Positions 1 to 14,000 of a stretch of 64,000 nt of DNA are shown in pieces. Within the stretch, counting starts at the first letter, position 1; every line of letters starts with the position of its first letter. A program made the position numbers and the translations under genes. The notes under the pieces were generated by a model. The model ran no database searches. It was not told the origin of the DNA and was given only the letters and a program-made list of their open reading frames with translations. This DNA is from Nectonema munidae. Taxonomy: Eukaryota > Nematomorpha > Nectonematoida > Nectonematidae. Where the stretch lies: assembly GCA_030549495.1 (NCBI GenBank), contig JAUIRK010000923.1:682001-746000 (forward strand). Reading direction: 5' to 3'.

Positions 1-222
1 AAAACAGAATTTTATATAGGTAATATACAACTGGGACTAGGAACAAAATTTAGCTTCCAGTTATCAATAGTCTACTGTAATATTTTTATTGTTATAGTTA
101 GTATAATATAAAAGCAAATTTCCTTCAATTTTAAATACCGCAATTTCCCACCTATAACACGCATTTTTTTCCAAAAAACCAGTTCTAAAAACATTCAACG
201 TCTTATAACATACGACTTTTTT

Positions 223-936
223 TTACATATTTTTAAAACCAATATTTTGTACAGTAAGCGTTGAGCCAAACGCTGAAAGAATAGCAAAAGCAATTTTTTT
301 CATACAGATGTAAGAATTCTGCAGAGATGTCCATAATGCAAGAATAGCAGCAGTTGACTTTTCTAAATTTTCCTCTTCCAGATTTTTTCTTAGTTCAGCA
401 AACTTAGATGTCCATAGTTCTGAAGATCTAAATTTAACTTGTTGCATTTCGAAATCATCAATATCCATCCAACTAAAAAGTTCGAGCTGAGTAATTTTTA
501 GATTAACTATATCACGTTTGATGAGAAATGACAATAAGGATCCATGAATATGAAAGCCGTGACTTCACTCATCAAATTCTATTTTGAGTCCAGCAATGTA
601 ATCCTGGAGTTCTTCTACATTCACATCAAATTGTGTTAAATGATTTTTCACATTTCGAAAATACCTGAAAATTTTTGGTTTAAAGTCTCGGGTAAAAATA
701 TCGAGTTTCATTGTAAATGCTTTCCAATAACTGAAAAGATCGAGCACTGTTTGACCCTTCCTTGTAATTTAAGACTGAGTTCATTCAAATGTATGTTTAT
801 GCCTGTCAAAAACATCAATTTCAATAACCACTTTTCATCATTTAATTTGGCAAAATGTTTCTGTTTCTCATCAAGCAAAACTTTAATAGCATCAAGACAA
901 AATTCATTTGGAACAGATAAGGTAAACTCACTTTAA
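223..936 (-). pseudogene. hAT-superfamily transposase, C-terminal part, decayed (ZBED5-like group)
   Basis: A cut-and-paste DNA transposase relic read on the minus strand. Three pieces in two frames follow one another. The first, near 935-720, contains WLLKLMFLTGINIHLNEL, which matches the 'W..KL.YL.DIF.HLNELN' block of ZBED5/GTF2IRD2-type hAT proteins. The second (747-565) contains SYWKAFTMKLDIFTRDFKP, matching the 'KI.AF..KL.LW' block. The third (534-223) ends with AFAILSAFGSTLTVQN, matching the hAT dimerisation region (A..ll..FGSTy.CE). A frameshift near 720 separates pieces one and two, and a break near 540-565 separates two and three. The N-terminal zinc finger and the first catalytic residues are not in the window. 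The usual CE after FGST is degenerate (TVQN here), so it is probably inactive. Confidence 0.75.
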
Positions 937-1708
937 AATTCAATGAAAAAATATAAATCAAATGGTGAAGTCTGAAAGTTTTAGGCCTATCTTGCTGATG
1001 ATAGGCCTAGTCGAAACTTTTGTAAAAGTTTTCCATTATCAGTTTAACAAACTAATCCGTGATTAACTCGGATAATCTGATGTCAACATTAGAATGAGAT
1101 TTCATCGCTTCTAGCAATAACTTAGAAGACAACAGGTAGTTGACAGCCGGGAAAAGGAAGGCTTTGGTTAACCCGATTAACTCTAAGTAAAGGAAAATAC
1201 TATCTTGTGAGGTAAACTCAGTAGGAACTTGAGTACGGCACTTATTCTCTCATAACGGTCCAAAAATTACAAGAGCTGCACTGATCCAATTTCTCAAGAA
1301 CCATGTCTATTATTGTGGGAGTAAACATTTTAACTCTCAATGATATATCATTGAAAACTCAATTACCTAACTATTTAGTTTATGTGTTTTCAAGAAAGCA
1401 TATACCCATGTTTTGGGATAACTAATTTGTTCAGGATAAAATCATTTAAGATATTTTAATTAAGGTGAGGAATTTCTGCTGTCGCGTTTAGAAAGCGGTA
1501 TGTATGTTACACTAGTTTTTTGTTCATTTAAATGCACAATTTAATATCTATCTTATACTTTTAGAACAAGCTTTTATTAAATGCCTTTTTCAAATAGGAT
1601 TACTCTTTAAAAATCATACTAATAGTCATTGAGTTGAACGCGAAATCTTGAACACATGACTTTGGATGTCTATTTTTTTGGGAAATTTGATCGTTAAACT
1701 ATTTTTAG
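937..1708. other. No confident gene (upstream of first recognised Sec16 exon)
   Basis: No exon or repeat could be supported here. Sec16 exons for the N-terminal half of the central conserved domain should lie here or left of the window, but I could not find them by translation. Confidence 0.3.
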
Positions 1709-2032
1709 AGTGCCATCGGAACAGATGTTGCTAAGCTATTACTTAAAAATAGCTATTACAACAACACATCCTACTACTCCTTCACACAACAACAGCCAAA
1801 AAATGCTGTTAAGTTCGAAACGAATGCCGTGTCTTCATTGTGTTCTGGTAAAAGATCTGACGACGTTGTCTACCTAGCTCCTTATTCTCTGAATAACAAT
1901 AGCCAAGAATAGTTAGTGGATGAAGTTATTGTCTTACAGCAATGCCATTCAGGCAAAACTCTTGTCAGGAAAGAGAGCAATGAACAAATTGCGTATAAGA
2001 TACGTCAACTTCTTCTTTTCGGACGCAAAAAG
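1709..2032 (+). CDS. SEC16: Sec16 exon A (start of central conserved domain)
   Basis: The acceptor is a T-rich tract ending in AG at 1707-1708. The donor is AAG/GTGAGTG at 2033, phase 0. It encodes SAIGTDVAKLLLKN near the start (family: GTDIAELLLRD) and YKIRQLLLFGRKK at the end (family: RELLLYGRKK). An in-frame TAG sits at 1910-1912 in the middle. A small intron could remove it: 1829-1912 would keep the frame but has a weak donor. Confidence 0.8.
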
Positions 2033-5000
2033 GTGAGTGATTATTTTACCTACCTTTTTTTAATTTTTCACCTGATAATAGTATTTATTACTATTGTCTA
2101 TTATCTCTTTATAACAGCCTTTCAAAGAAAGAGTATTTAAATGCTAGGATAAAAGGAAATGCTTTTTCTTCGATTCGAAATTTAACTTTCCATTATTGAA
2201 TTGATCAAAAATTATTATTTGAGGATACAAAAGTTATATCTACGATAATATCATCTGAATCATATATATTTTCTATATGTGGTAATTGATACCGTAGTCT
2301 CTCCTGGTTCGAGTTGAAGTTTAGTATACATCCGTGATTGGTTATAGTTTGTTAGTTATTTATTAGCTAGAGAATAGTATCAGTGATAGCCCTTCACTAC
2401 GCTATTAACGTTGGAGCTTGGGCACATGCGATGTTTATTTCTTCAGAAATGGATTCTCGAACACAAAGTCTTGTTAAAGCAAGTTTTTTTCATCGCTTAC
2501 TTTTTATTTCATATTCAACGTTGCAACTTTGCCCTACCTTTTCCCATTCACTGGTTCGCAAAAATAAAAAAATAGATCTTTACTATAATAAAGCAAATTT
2601 TTTACTATATGCTTACACGCCATTGTTAAAATTAGACAATAAAACTTGTTTTCATTCCAAGAAATTGTTCTTAACTTTTTACGAGTTTGTGAATTGCAAA
2701 TATTGAACTTCATGGAATATTAGAAATTGTTTCTTCTTGTTTTTAAGATTCATTCATAACTTTGACAGTAGCGACCAGTGGACTCCGACCAGTTTTCCCA
2801 TTCCTGTGGCTTATCATACTCAAAGTCTGTTCAGATAACTATGGTTAAAATTAGGAGTTGAAGAGAGTTTCTTAAAATGATAATTGTAAACATTTCATTT
2901 AGTTTCAATAGATAACTCTGACTGATTCATTTCTGTTCTTGTATCATATGATTTTATTTTCTACCTTTACTTATTTTGTCATTTTATATAATTGTTGTAA
3001 ATGTGTCATTTTACATGCTCTTTATAAGCATACACTTATATATAAATATATAACAATTGTGTTTGTTACTTACATTAATATTTAATATACTGAATGATTA
3101 TATACTATGGATACATAATCATACTTTGTTTACCTATTCTATCATGCCTTGATTCTCCATTTGAAATTTGAAATATTGGAACATTGTGTTTAAAGGGTTT
3201 CTCTATAAGCGGGCTTGTATTTAGCCTTTTGTGATTCCCTTCAACTTTTCGCTATGTGATTCGTTGTTAATAAACTATTTCTCTCTCTCTCATTGGGTAC
3301 TCATCAGCATTTCTCACCGTTTTAATGCATGTACCATTGTGTTGGTATTCGGTAGACTCCTTTAGTTCGCAGTTGAGTTTTTTTTAACGATTATTATTTA
3401 AATTTAAACCCTTACTCAGAAGGTTTTGTTTTTGGGCCTTCTTTCTAAAACAAAAGTATGTATCTTTTTTAGGTTTTTGTCCTCACTAGACACAAGTGAT
3501 CCATTGCTAACATTTTATCAAACGATGTCTCTGAATTCACCTACTGCAATCACTCTAAAACTTTACTTTTTTATGATGTATCTAAACTTTAATGTGTTTT
3601 ATATGAAGAAACATTTTTAAACATCTTTTTCCGTTATTGTTTACTTTTCGAAAAAAATCTTCATTACCGAAATAACAAATTTGGTGTGATTCCATTATAT
3701 ATGTGTTGTAAAACGGCAAAGAAACGAGAAGGAAAAGAAACTAAGAAGGCTTTATTCAACAAAATACACCATCAGTAGTGAATAACTCAAAGAAGTAAGG
3801 TAAGGTGAAGACGAAACGTAATCTGAATAAGATCCCAATGTGAAAGATCTTAACAATATGTATGTAGTATACACATAGATTTTTGGCATATTCTCAATTT
3901 AATTTTTATTCATTGATGGTGTTAATCGTTTTGCAGAACTATAGCTACTATTCTAGCTTGTTATTATAAATTTATTCATAATTATATTTACTATATTACT
4001 GTTTTATTTTCGAAGTTTCTAAAAGAAATGATATATTCCATTTTATTCAGATATTTTAAATTTTTTTTAAAATATCGAACCTTATCGAGAAAATTAATGA
4101 AAAGTAGCGAAACTTTTTTTGACGTAACGAAAAGGAAAACGACTTAAATTTTTTAATTTAGCGATGAACATAATGAAGAACTTTTTGCTCAGTATAAGGA
4201 TAACTATAACGGAGTTATTTTTAGTTATAACGATGCCAAGTCTATTTTATATCAATAAAAATTTGATTGATTTTAATCAATAATTAAAGGTATCAAAATT
4301 CATACTGAACAAAATAGAATTAAAAAGGGAAAAAATAAGCCATTTTGGAGAAATTTTTAGTTAAAATATGAATTAAGGTTTTCTTTGATATAATTGACAA
4401 ATTGTACCAGTTTGCACAAAGTCGAAATAGAACTTAAAAATTATATATGTATGTGTTTGCGTGTCTTGATTTATTTTAAATTTTGTTTTAGTCCCCTTAT
4501 AGTGAATTTGAAAGTGAATGGTGCTATCATCTTTCTATGATTTTATCAAATGCCAATTCAAATTTGGATTTTGATCGCAATATTATCGTAAATATAGGAA
4601 ATACGCTGAGTAAGTGCTGTTTTCATACTTTTTTGCAGCTTTTAACTTTAACCAAAAATACTTCATTTAATGTTTTTCCATTAGCTTTCATCCATATCAT
4701 GCCATTAGTGAATTTTTATCTGTTAGTGATCCCACATTTTTTCAGTCATAAATATGTACTACAAATTATAATTAAATGTTTTCATATATTCTTCGTAAAT
4801 TTTTCAATGTCATAATAAATCTCTTATTGTTACAATCCTTCAACTTTTATTCTTTTTACAATAAAGATACTAAAGGAGTGAAGCAGGGATATCAAAGATA
4901 CGGCCTGGCAGCTTCATATCGTCTGCCAAGAGTTTGATCGATTTCCATTTTTGCGCCCGCTATTACTGCTGAAGCATTAGAATTTTGTTATTTATTATTG

Positions 5001-8000
5001 ACTAACTTATGCACTTTTACCTATGTCCCTATACTTTAGTATATAAACTTGTTAAAATAACATCATTATCAATGATATCTTTGTTTTATTTTATCTTAAA
5101 TAAGGTATATGAAGTGCTCAGTAGTTTTAGCAAACTTTCATGATTCCCAGGCCCGTAGCTAGAACTTTTCAATTGGGAGGGCTGGAAAAAATTTTGGGGG
5201 GGCTAAATATTTTCACAAAAATTTTTTTGGTATTTATGGGTTATCTCTCCCCCATTCAAAAAATTTTTTTTAGTAAATTACAGAAAAAAAATTTAAAGTG
5301 GGAGGGAGATAACTAATAAGTACCAAATTTTTATATATGGTCTAAAAATAAACCATTTTTGAACCCTTTATTGATATCGAAATATATTAGGTTGGGAGGG
5401 GGGCTCTGAATCTGAGTTGGGGGGGGGGGCTTAGCCCCCTCCTGCCCTCGCTGGCTACGGGCCTGATGATTCCAAATTGTATTTTCATGTTCCGTCTCTT
5501 CTTAATAAGTATAGATACCGTTTACATTTTAGACTCTAGAGGCTATCTTTCTTCAGCTCATTTTTGCTATCTCATGGCGGAGCTGCCTTTTGGAAATTAT
5601 TGTGACAAGTCTGCTAAAATAGTTCTTATATCCTCAAATCATTCGTAAGCCATTTTCTTCTTTTCAATGGCGTACGTGTGAGAAACACTCTGGCAAGTAT
5701 TTTTTACCGTTTACAAAAAAAATTAAAATGTCAGGATCTATAATTTTGGACTTGTGAACAAAACATCTAATGAGATATAATAATTTTTATATATTTTAGG
5801 ATTTATTAATTGTTTAAAGTATATATTTTTGTTTTTAGTCTATTCGTATTAATGAATATACATTGGAAAATAATGTATTCTTTAACAGGTCACTTTTGCT
5901 AATATAATGTCATGTTGAAAATTTGATTTTAATGTTTTGGAAAATTTTACTCAGTTTTTTTTTGGATATTTTATTTGAGTGTGCACTAAAAAGAAAATAA
6001 TACTTCCTTCAGAAAATGTTTAGACTGTTGATTTATTTGACATTTGATTGTATTTTATCAACAGTGATTCGTGACCTAACAGTGAATAACTACTTTGATT
6101 GCATACTTTCTGATATGTTTTTCTTTTGTAGACTACCTTTCAATGCATTTGTCTCCCCTAAAATCATACAACTGACTGAGGTGTATGAATACACACGCAT
6201 CTTGGCCAATAAGCCTCCAATTCTCTCCTTTCAAAAATACAAGTTTTTGTACGCCAGTTGGCTCGTTGATCGTGGCTTTATTCTCGAAGTAACACTCCCA
6301 AGCATGCATTCTTTACTTTATTTTTACGATGACGTGCCATTCAATTCCCGGTATCCAAAAGAAAAATCTAAATTTGTTATGATAATATCACAAGATCTTT
6401 ATTACATCGACTCCTGAATCTTTTTCAACTTAAGTCAAAGAGAAAGTGGAGGGAATGGCTTTCGTTGAGGAAATGATATTGTCATCGAGTGACGTAGTCA
6501 TGAATTTTTATTTGAAAAGGCCAAATGGGGTACTGCTTGGTGTGTTTATCAACAGGCTTGGTCTAAAATTAAAGTAACAAATGTAACTTATAACAACTCT
6601 ACTCGATGTGCTTATGAGCTCTTTTATCTACTTGTCTTTCTTTTTCTTTGCTAACATTTCTGATTTTATCATGGTTTATGTTTCTTATTTTCGTTTCGCT
6701 TACGAAAAAGTACTTTTTCTTTACAAATTTGCTTTCTTATTACAACTAGAAGACTAATTTGTAAATTTTAATTTTTTTAATGCTTAGGCTCATACCTTAA
6801 GTCGAAAAGGGCCTGGCTCCAAATGCCCCATAGTCGTTATAGACTCGAAATACATTCCTTTTAATGAGTATTTGCCATACTATCTCAGTTTATTCCTCGT
6901 CTATATAATATTAATTACAATTATTTATTAATTAATCTTGGTTAGCTAGTTAACTATATTGGTTATTTAGTCCAGTTCTCTTTGGCAAATAGTTATCGAG
7001 ACCAGAGGCGCATATCCGTGGAGGGGCAAAAATGTGTTTTCAGAGGGGGGGGGGGGGAGCAAAAATGAAATCTTGCAAAACGCCTCAGAAAAAAGTAATA
7101 GGGTGGAATAATATATCAAGCCGCGTAGACAGCTATGAGCCACTTTTGGTCGTACCCTTCCATTTAATATATGGGCCTCACCATCTAAAAAATTGAGATT
7201 TAGAAATTAAAAAATATAATATAAGAGCTATCTTTTGAAAAATTCCTATTTTAAAAATATAAATTAAAAAATACAGGGATACGATTAGTGCGTATCAATC
7301 AAATCGTTTATTATTGTGAGCAGATGTGCCTTTTACCTGTAAAAAGAAAGCAAATTTATAATTAAAAAATATTTGTAAAGTCGCGTATGAAAAATGAAAA
7401 TAAGAAATATAGACCATGATAAAATCAGAAATGTGGACCAAGAAATGGAAAGAAGAGACAGATATAGGAGTTTGTGTGCACAAAGGGTACAGTTGTTACA
7501 AACTTCATTTATTACCTTTATTTCACTCAAAGCGTGTAAGTGAACAGGCACAGCAGTTCCCCATTTGGCCCACGTTTTGAGATCCAAGTAAATTACTACC
7601 AGTCAAACTATCTAGAATTGTTTTTAATTATGTATCTTTAACTGAAGGATGTAAAATCTGACAAACATTATTTAGTGTCAAAATTATATTGTTTTTGTTT
7701 ATAGAAGTAGATGTATTTAAAAATCAAATAAATTTAACTCATTGGCCGCTAAACAAATGATAATAAGTTTTAAAAACGTAATTAGTATAAAAATTGAGTT
7801 TTACATTTAAATTATGCATTAATTTGAAAAAAAACGTTTTAATATCTTTAACAACGCTTCTTTCAAATACGGCTTTTCAGAATAATAAGAATTTTTTTAG
7901 AGTATTTAAAATAAAAAAAGAGGCTTTTTCAATTATTTAAAAGTATTTATAAAAAATTATTATTAAGTATTTATTTAAAAATCATAATTTTTCAAGGATT

Positions 8001-11000
8001 CTTAGTGGTTGGAAAAGTGACCATTCGCTACGAATGAGTTAAGTAAATGATTCTGCTTACGATTAAGAACAATAAGTTGTTCAAGTTATTGTCTCTATAA
8101 AAATCTAATACGCAGTAAAACCTCTATCGGACACCTCCTTTTTTCCGTAAATATGCAAAATAAGGAAAATGTATTTTGGTTAATATTTTTGTCTGATATA
8201 TCATTTTTTAATCATTCATCTATTCAATAAAACACTTCTCTATTAAAGACATTAATCTCAGTCCCAAGCCTGTATAGAAGTTAAACTTTAAATCACTTTA
8301 ATTGACAATACTCTCACTTTCTTTTTCATCTAAGCATATGCCAAGCTCAAATTATTAGCGGGCGAAATGCTGCTTCTCCTACAACCTGCAGAGCTTTCAA
8401 GTTTTGTTCTCCTTTGATTTAGGCCTTGCAGTACTGTGAAATGATTGCAGAAACTTTCATGGCGGGTTGTTTCATGAAAGAAGAAGGTTTTTGTGAAAAA
8501 TACAAAGCTCACATCCTATTTTTACAAAACCAAGTTTACCAGATTCGTTTTTGCCAATTGTTTTTATGATGAATTATTTTTTTTGAATTTTATTTAGCTT
8601 TCTCTAAGACTCTTTTCACAAGCAACCTTCAAACCGAACCAAATGCCTGAGTGGCTTCTTAAGTTTTTAAAGTTTCTAAACTCAAATAAAATGAAAACAG
8701 TAAATTTTAGTGCAACTATTAAAGAAGTAAATTTTGCTCAAAAAAACTTCATAAATTTTCTTCATGTAACTTTCATAGTGTTTTGTTACAGCGTCCAGAA
8801 CGGCGATTATTAATATGATATAAATTTAATGCTGAAGGTGGCCCATCAAATTGGTGAAGGCAAGTACAACGATAAAGTAAAGGTAATTTTTGGGCACAAC
8901 GTTAAAGGCTTATAAATTCATGTAATTCATACTATTACAAGTCACTCATACTCAGTGGTAAACATATCACTGGTTACTACAACAAGAACTCTCCTCGCTC
9001 TGAAGATTTTGGTTTTTTATTTGAAAAAGCTGATTGTAAGCGAAAATTTATAATCCTTTAACGTTGTGCCCAATGAATTACCTTTACTTTATCGTTGTAT
9101 TAATATGATATATGCAAAACATAGTGACTGCCCTTTTCAACCAGATGCCATTCCTCACATGGACTTAAAATTGTTTTTGACTCCAAAATAATACTAATTA
9201 AGAAAAGGATTTAAAATCTCCGCTTTAAATACAATGTTTTAAAATTATAATTTTTTTATATCTACGCAGAGATGAAAAACTTACAGAAATAAAAGAATCT
9301 TATAACAAAAAAATTCCTTTTTCTATCCCTGCGTAGGTAAAAAAAACCCTATGAAACAGAAGACAATTGATGTTTGAGTATTCATCGTTCGAGTTATTTT
9401 TGTAGTCTAAACATTGTAAATAGTTTTTTATGTCCTCATTTTGAACTTTTTGGAGTCCCTAAATTTTTATTATAGTTGTGTCCCCGTTTGACAATTGACA
9501 CAATCGTATACTGAATTAAAAATCATAGAATTTTACGATGCACTCTCTCCCCTTTTGGCTTTTCATTTCCTTAAAATATCGAATTAATAAAATATTAAAG
9601 ACTTATGATACAGTGTCCCGCCTTTAAAAGTACAAGCATGTATACACTCTTTGAATCGTTATGACTATAGAGTTTCTTATTTCTCGATAAAATAATTGTG
9701 TCAAGAAATGAGAAAACAGATTGAGAATTCTCGCGACTCAAGAAAGTAAAATGAAAGTTATAACCCCCATGCGTAAAAAAGTAAAACTAATCCTTATTCA
9801 AAAATAACTTTTCCAAAAAGCTGAAGCGTTTGATGAGTCAACAGTGTTTGACTTCTTTGAACAGGTCTAGTTTTAGCCCATCTTTTTATTGCTATGCGTT
9901 TAGTAATAACTAAATTAACCAAGATCTTCCTCTTTTCCCTTGATACCAATACTGCCCAATTCCATGGACGATAGTGGAAGCAGTATTGACTCTTTCAAAT
10001 CAGCACAACCAATTGAAAAGTCCACTCCCAATAATTCTTCATTCCTTGAAGATAGCATCAATTCATCCTATGACAGTTCTGAAATGATGGATAAAAAATC
10101 GGTAAGTGGCCTAATGTCTGTCATCGTGCTAACGACTTAATTATTGCTAGTTGCGTTATGAGTTACATGTATTGCTTTAGAAGAATGAGAACTTTTGCTA
10201 ATTATATAGGCAATAGAAAAACATTTGAAACTAAGTGCTATTAATCTCCCTCTGCCTTTTCACTTATTCATTTACATGTTTTCCTAATCTGATAATAATA
10301 ATAATAAAAGGGCGTCACTATTCACTTCATAGATCGATGGTCCATTCTTTCTATTTACGCTTACATTTCTAATACCTATATTTGTATTTAATTTTTCGTA
10401 ATATTCTCAAGCATTTAAAATGGGGTGCCCTGACATTTCGTCCTGATAGGATTCGTCGAATGGATATTTCAATTTCTTAATTAACCGAAATTATTACTTT
10501 CAGCACTAAAAAGTTTGCAATCATTCGATTTATTTCTAATAAATTTTCTGATTAGATCAGGTAGATCAAACTATCATAATACATTTTGAAATTTAATACT
10601 GAGATGTTTAGTTTCACATTTTTTTTTCAAAATATCTCAACAAATTTTATAAACATTTTTAGAAACCGAAGACATGGTGTTTAGTAGTGTTTTATTTTAT
10701 TACTTTCATTATTTGAAAAATGGGCATTTTTCTACCCATATACATTTTTTAACAAAGTGTACTATACAAACACTTAATAGTAAATTCTTTTTCATTTACT
10801 TAGTTCATTATATACACTCTTTTTATATAAGAAGTGAAAACTTATCCACCCTTCAAGTTGAAAAAACTACGACTACTCAAAGACACATGCATGATTAACA
10901 AATATTTTCCAATAATTGTTTCTTTTCTCCATTGCTTATAATCCAAGTAGAAAATGTGGGTGATCGTGAAAGAATTACATCGAGTAATACACATGTTTTA

Positions 11001-14000
11001 TTCTTTTACTATTTAAGGGAAAAAAATTGGATATATCGGTGGCTACCGTTACTTCTAGACCTTAGCACAGATGGATCTTTATGGTATTCTATTAAGCATA
11101 CATTTTTTGGAGATGATCCATCAGTGGGAAGACAATCCTCCCACAAAGTTGACATCATAACAAATCATTGAATGTAGTAAAAGGTATAAATTTGAATTTT
11201 TGGTAATAAACTTTGTAACATCGTCTCCCCGAATAAGGCACATCAAATCTTACATCTAGCAAAATATGAACAAAAAGTTGAACCTTTTCTCCCTAATCAT
11301 TTTTATCAAAGCATGCACATAGAAACCATTGTAGTATACAGGTTCGGATTGACAAACAAGTTGTGTATGCGCGTCCAACCTCATACGTCATGAGATTCCA
11401 TATACAATATACATACATAAACATTACAAATGTTGTTAACCGCAATTTCAAAGTTAAAAGTTTTGAAATTTTGTGTAGAATTTTAAAATGATTCTTTCAA
11501 TATGTATCTAAGGTATTGTTTGAAAATTTTTATTTTAAGTTTGTCTTTCCAATATTTACCCTTTTTAGATTTAAATATATATAATAAGGTCTGGCAAGTT
11601 GTATCTTCATAGGTCTTACCAGACCTCTGATATATGCATTTCCTAACATTACCATTATTTCTTTTAAGCTTTCCACAGACAAGGATCAATATGATTTGTC
11701 TTTGGTTCAGTGGCTTATTCAATAGAGGCAAGAAGGGCAAAAATAAAATGCTTCTCCCAAACGACTCCAAAAAAAGTGTAAAATCTGTTTTTCCTTTGCC
11801 CTGTTTCCGCCAAATGAATTTTATCATCATTTCGTTATGATATCGATCATTTAATTATCTGCTTGAAAGCCCATATTATAGTCTCAATTTTTCTCTTTAT
11901 TTATTAGATTAGTGGACAGTTATATTTCCAACTTGTTAAGGAAAATATTATTTTTAAATGAAAAAAGTTAAGTAATATATATATAATAACACGATATGCT
12001 ATATATCCTTATATCAGAGGCCCAAGCAAAGGTGGGTAGAGAAGGGGCATCAAGAACATATTTAAATGCCATTATAAAATATCTCCTATTTGCACGTATG
12101 AGAACTTGGTCTTTTCAGCTAACCAGGGTGGATGAATTGTCTGTAGCAACGTCTCCATCTTTTTTTCAATTGTCTTTCCTCAATCTTGCTCTTTTGTTTA
12201 ATTTTTTTGCATCCATCCTCTCAAGATGACCCAGCCATCTCAATCGATTTTCTTCCAAGTGTCTTTCTATGTCTTCAATCTCAGCCATCTTTCTTAACAC
12301 AGCGTTTCTTGTCCTTGTGTGTCTTGCCACACATCATCGGTATTTAGCAGATTACATTTCTTACTCAGGCTTTGTGCAATCTTCTCTTCAATTTTAGAGA
12401 CAGTGTTCTCTCAAAAAGTACGCCCGATACCTTATTAAAATTTTCCCAATCAGCTCGTGTTCTTGCTTTAACAGCTCTCTATCAAAAATATAATACTTAG
12501 CATTTTATTACATCGTGCATCATTATCATTACATGAGAGTAGGCAAGCTTCACATACTCATTAAATCAACCATATCTTTCAATAGAAATCGTTTGGGCTT
12601 TGCCTTCCCATCCCCATCCCTGTTCAAAAGATTGGGATTGCGTACTTTCCTAATGGAGAATATTTCACGGAGCGTAAAAGATGCTGTTAAATCCATTATA
12701 ATTTTAGAACTAGGAAGATAATGTGTGGAGTTGACTATGGATGAACCAGAAACCACTAATTCGGACATCCTGATTCACCATTACTGCTTAAATAGAATTA
12801 TGACATCATTTATTGAAAATTATGAAAGTATTTGCTAAGATTATTTAAAAAAAGAAAAGACAAATGTCTGATAAAATGGTCTAGACTTCGTAAAAGTGCC
12901 TGGAGAAAAAATTAGAGAACCCGTTAAAACTTTCCACTTAAAAATGTTAATTGTAACATAGATAGGAATATACTGAAGGCCGGTTAGTATGTTTTAAGTC
13001 AAGGCTTACACTCAATTAGTCCTAACTTGAGGCATAGGCGGGGCGAGCCACTCGCGTGGGTTTTCGAGACCCGTGCAAAATTTGCGGGTATGGGTCATTT
13101 GATTAAAACATACTAGTGGGCGGGATGGGAGTAGATTCAATATAAGTACTGCGGGTATTTGAGAATTAATTCTTAAAAAATCGCATAATTTATAAGAGTT
13201 TATGGCTCATATCTCATTGTATAGACTATAAAGTGTCACATCAGTAAGTAAATCACACACACTGGCACTTTTCATCATCCAAGCTTAGATAAAGTATATA
13301 TTTATTGCATATATACAATACATTATATTGAAGAAATTTTCCTACACTTTCTGTTGTTGAGCGCAGAGTGCGAAGTAAGGGGGATTCGTAGGGGGTGGGG
13401 GGGCTCATTTTCTCGTGATTATTCTACATTGACTTAACTTTATATTTGTAGGCGAAAAATCACATGTCCCAAGTATTTAATTGAAGCAATTTTACTTTCT
13501 CTACGAATCTCTTTTATATTTGTTTATGCAAGTTTTTAGTAAAAAGGTACCTGTTAAAATGACTGAATATATAGCATTTTTGATCAAGCTTTTCTCCCGT
13601 ATAGAATACATCTGCTAAGGGGAAAAACAGGAATGTTCTCTGTGAGTATTTTTCTCGAAGATGGATATGCTTTTTCAGTTCAAATAAGTTTTTTTTTGAA
13701 CTCATGGATTACACTAATAACGAGATAGTGTGACCTAGGGGCTAACACACAACAACCACATCAATAATAATGGGATAGCCGTATCAAAATGTTCACATGC
13801 ATTAATTTGATGGAATTTAATATTTATCACCTTTCCTCTTTAAATGGAGAACAAATGAAAATAGAATAAATATTTCTATTTTATTTTTAAAAGCATTCAT
13901 TTGTTTTTGACTGAAATAAAATATCTCTACTTCCGTCTAACACATTTATTCATGTGTGCAACGAACTGTTTCTCGAAACATCTCTATACTTCCCTTTCTC

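Noticed and set aside
7046-7060. G-run with upstream CAGAGGCGCATATCCGTGG, perhaps a hAT terminus
   Set aside because: No partner end or target duplication was found.
12515-12768. Overlapping frames on both strands of about 70 codons
   Set aside because: Mutual shadows in the Sec16 intron with no conserved motif.
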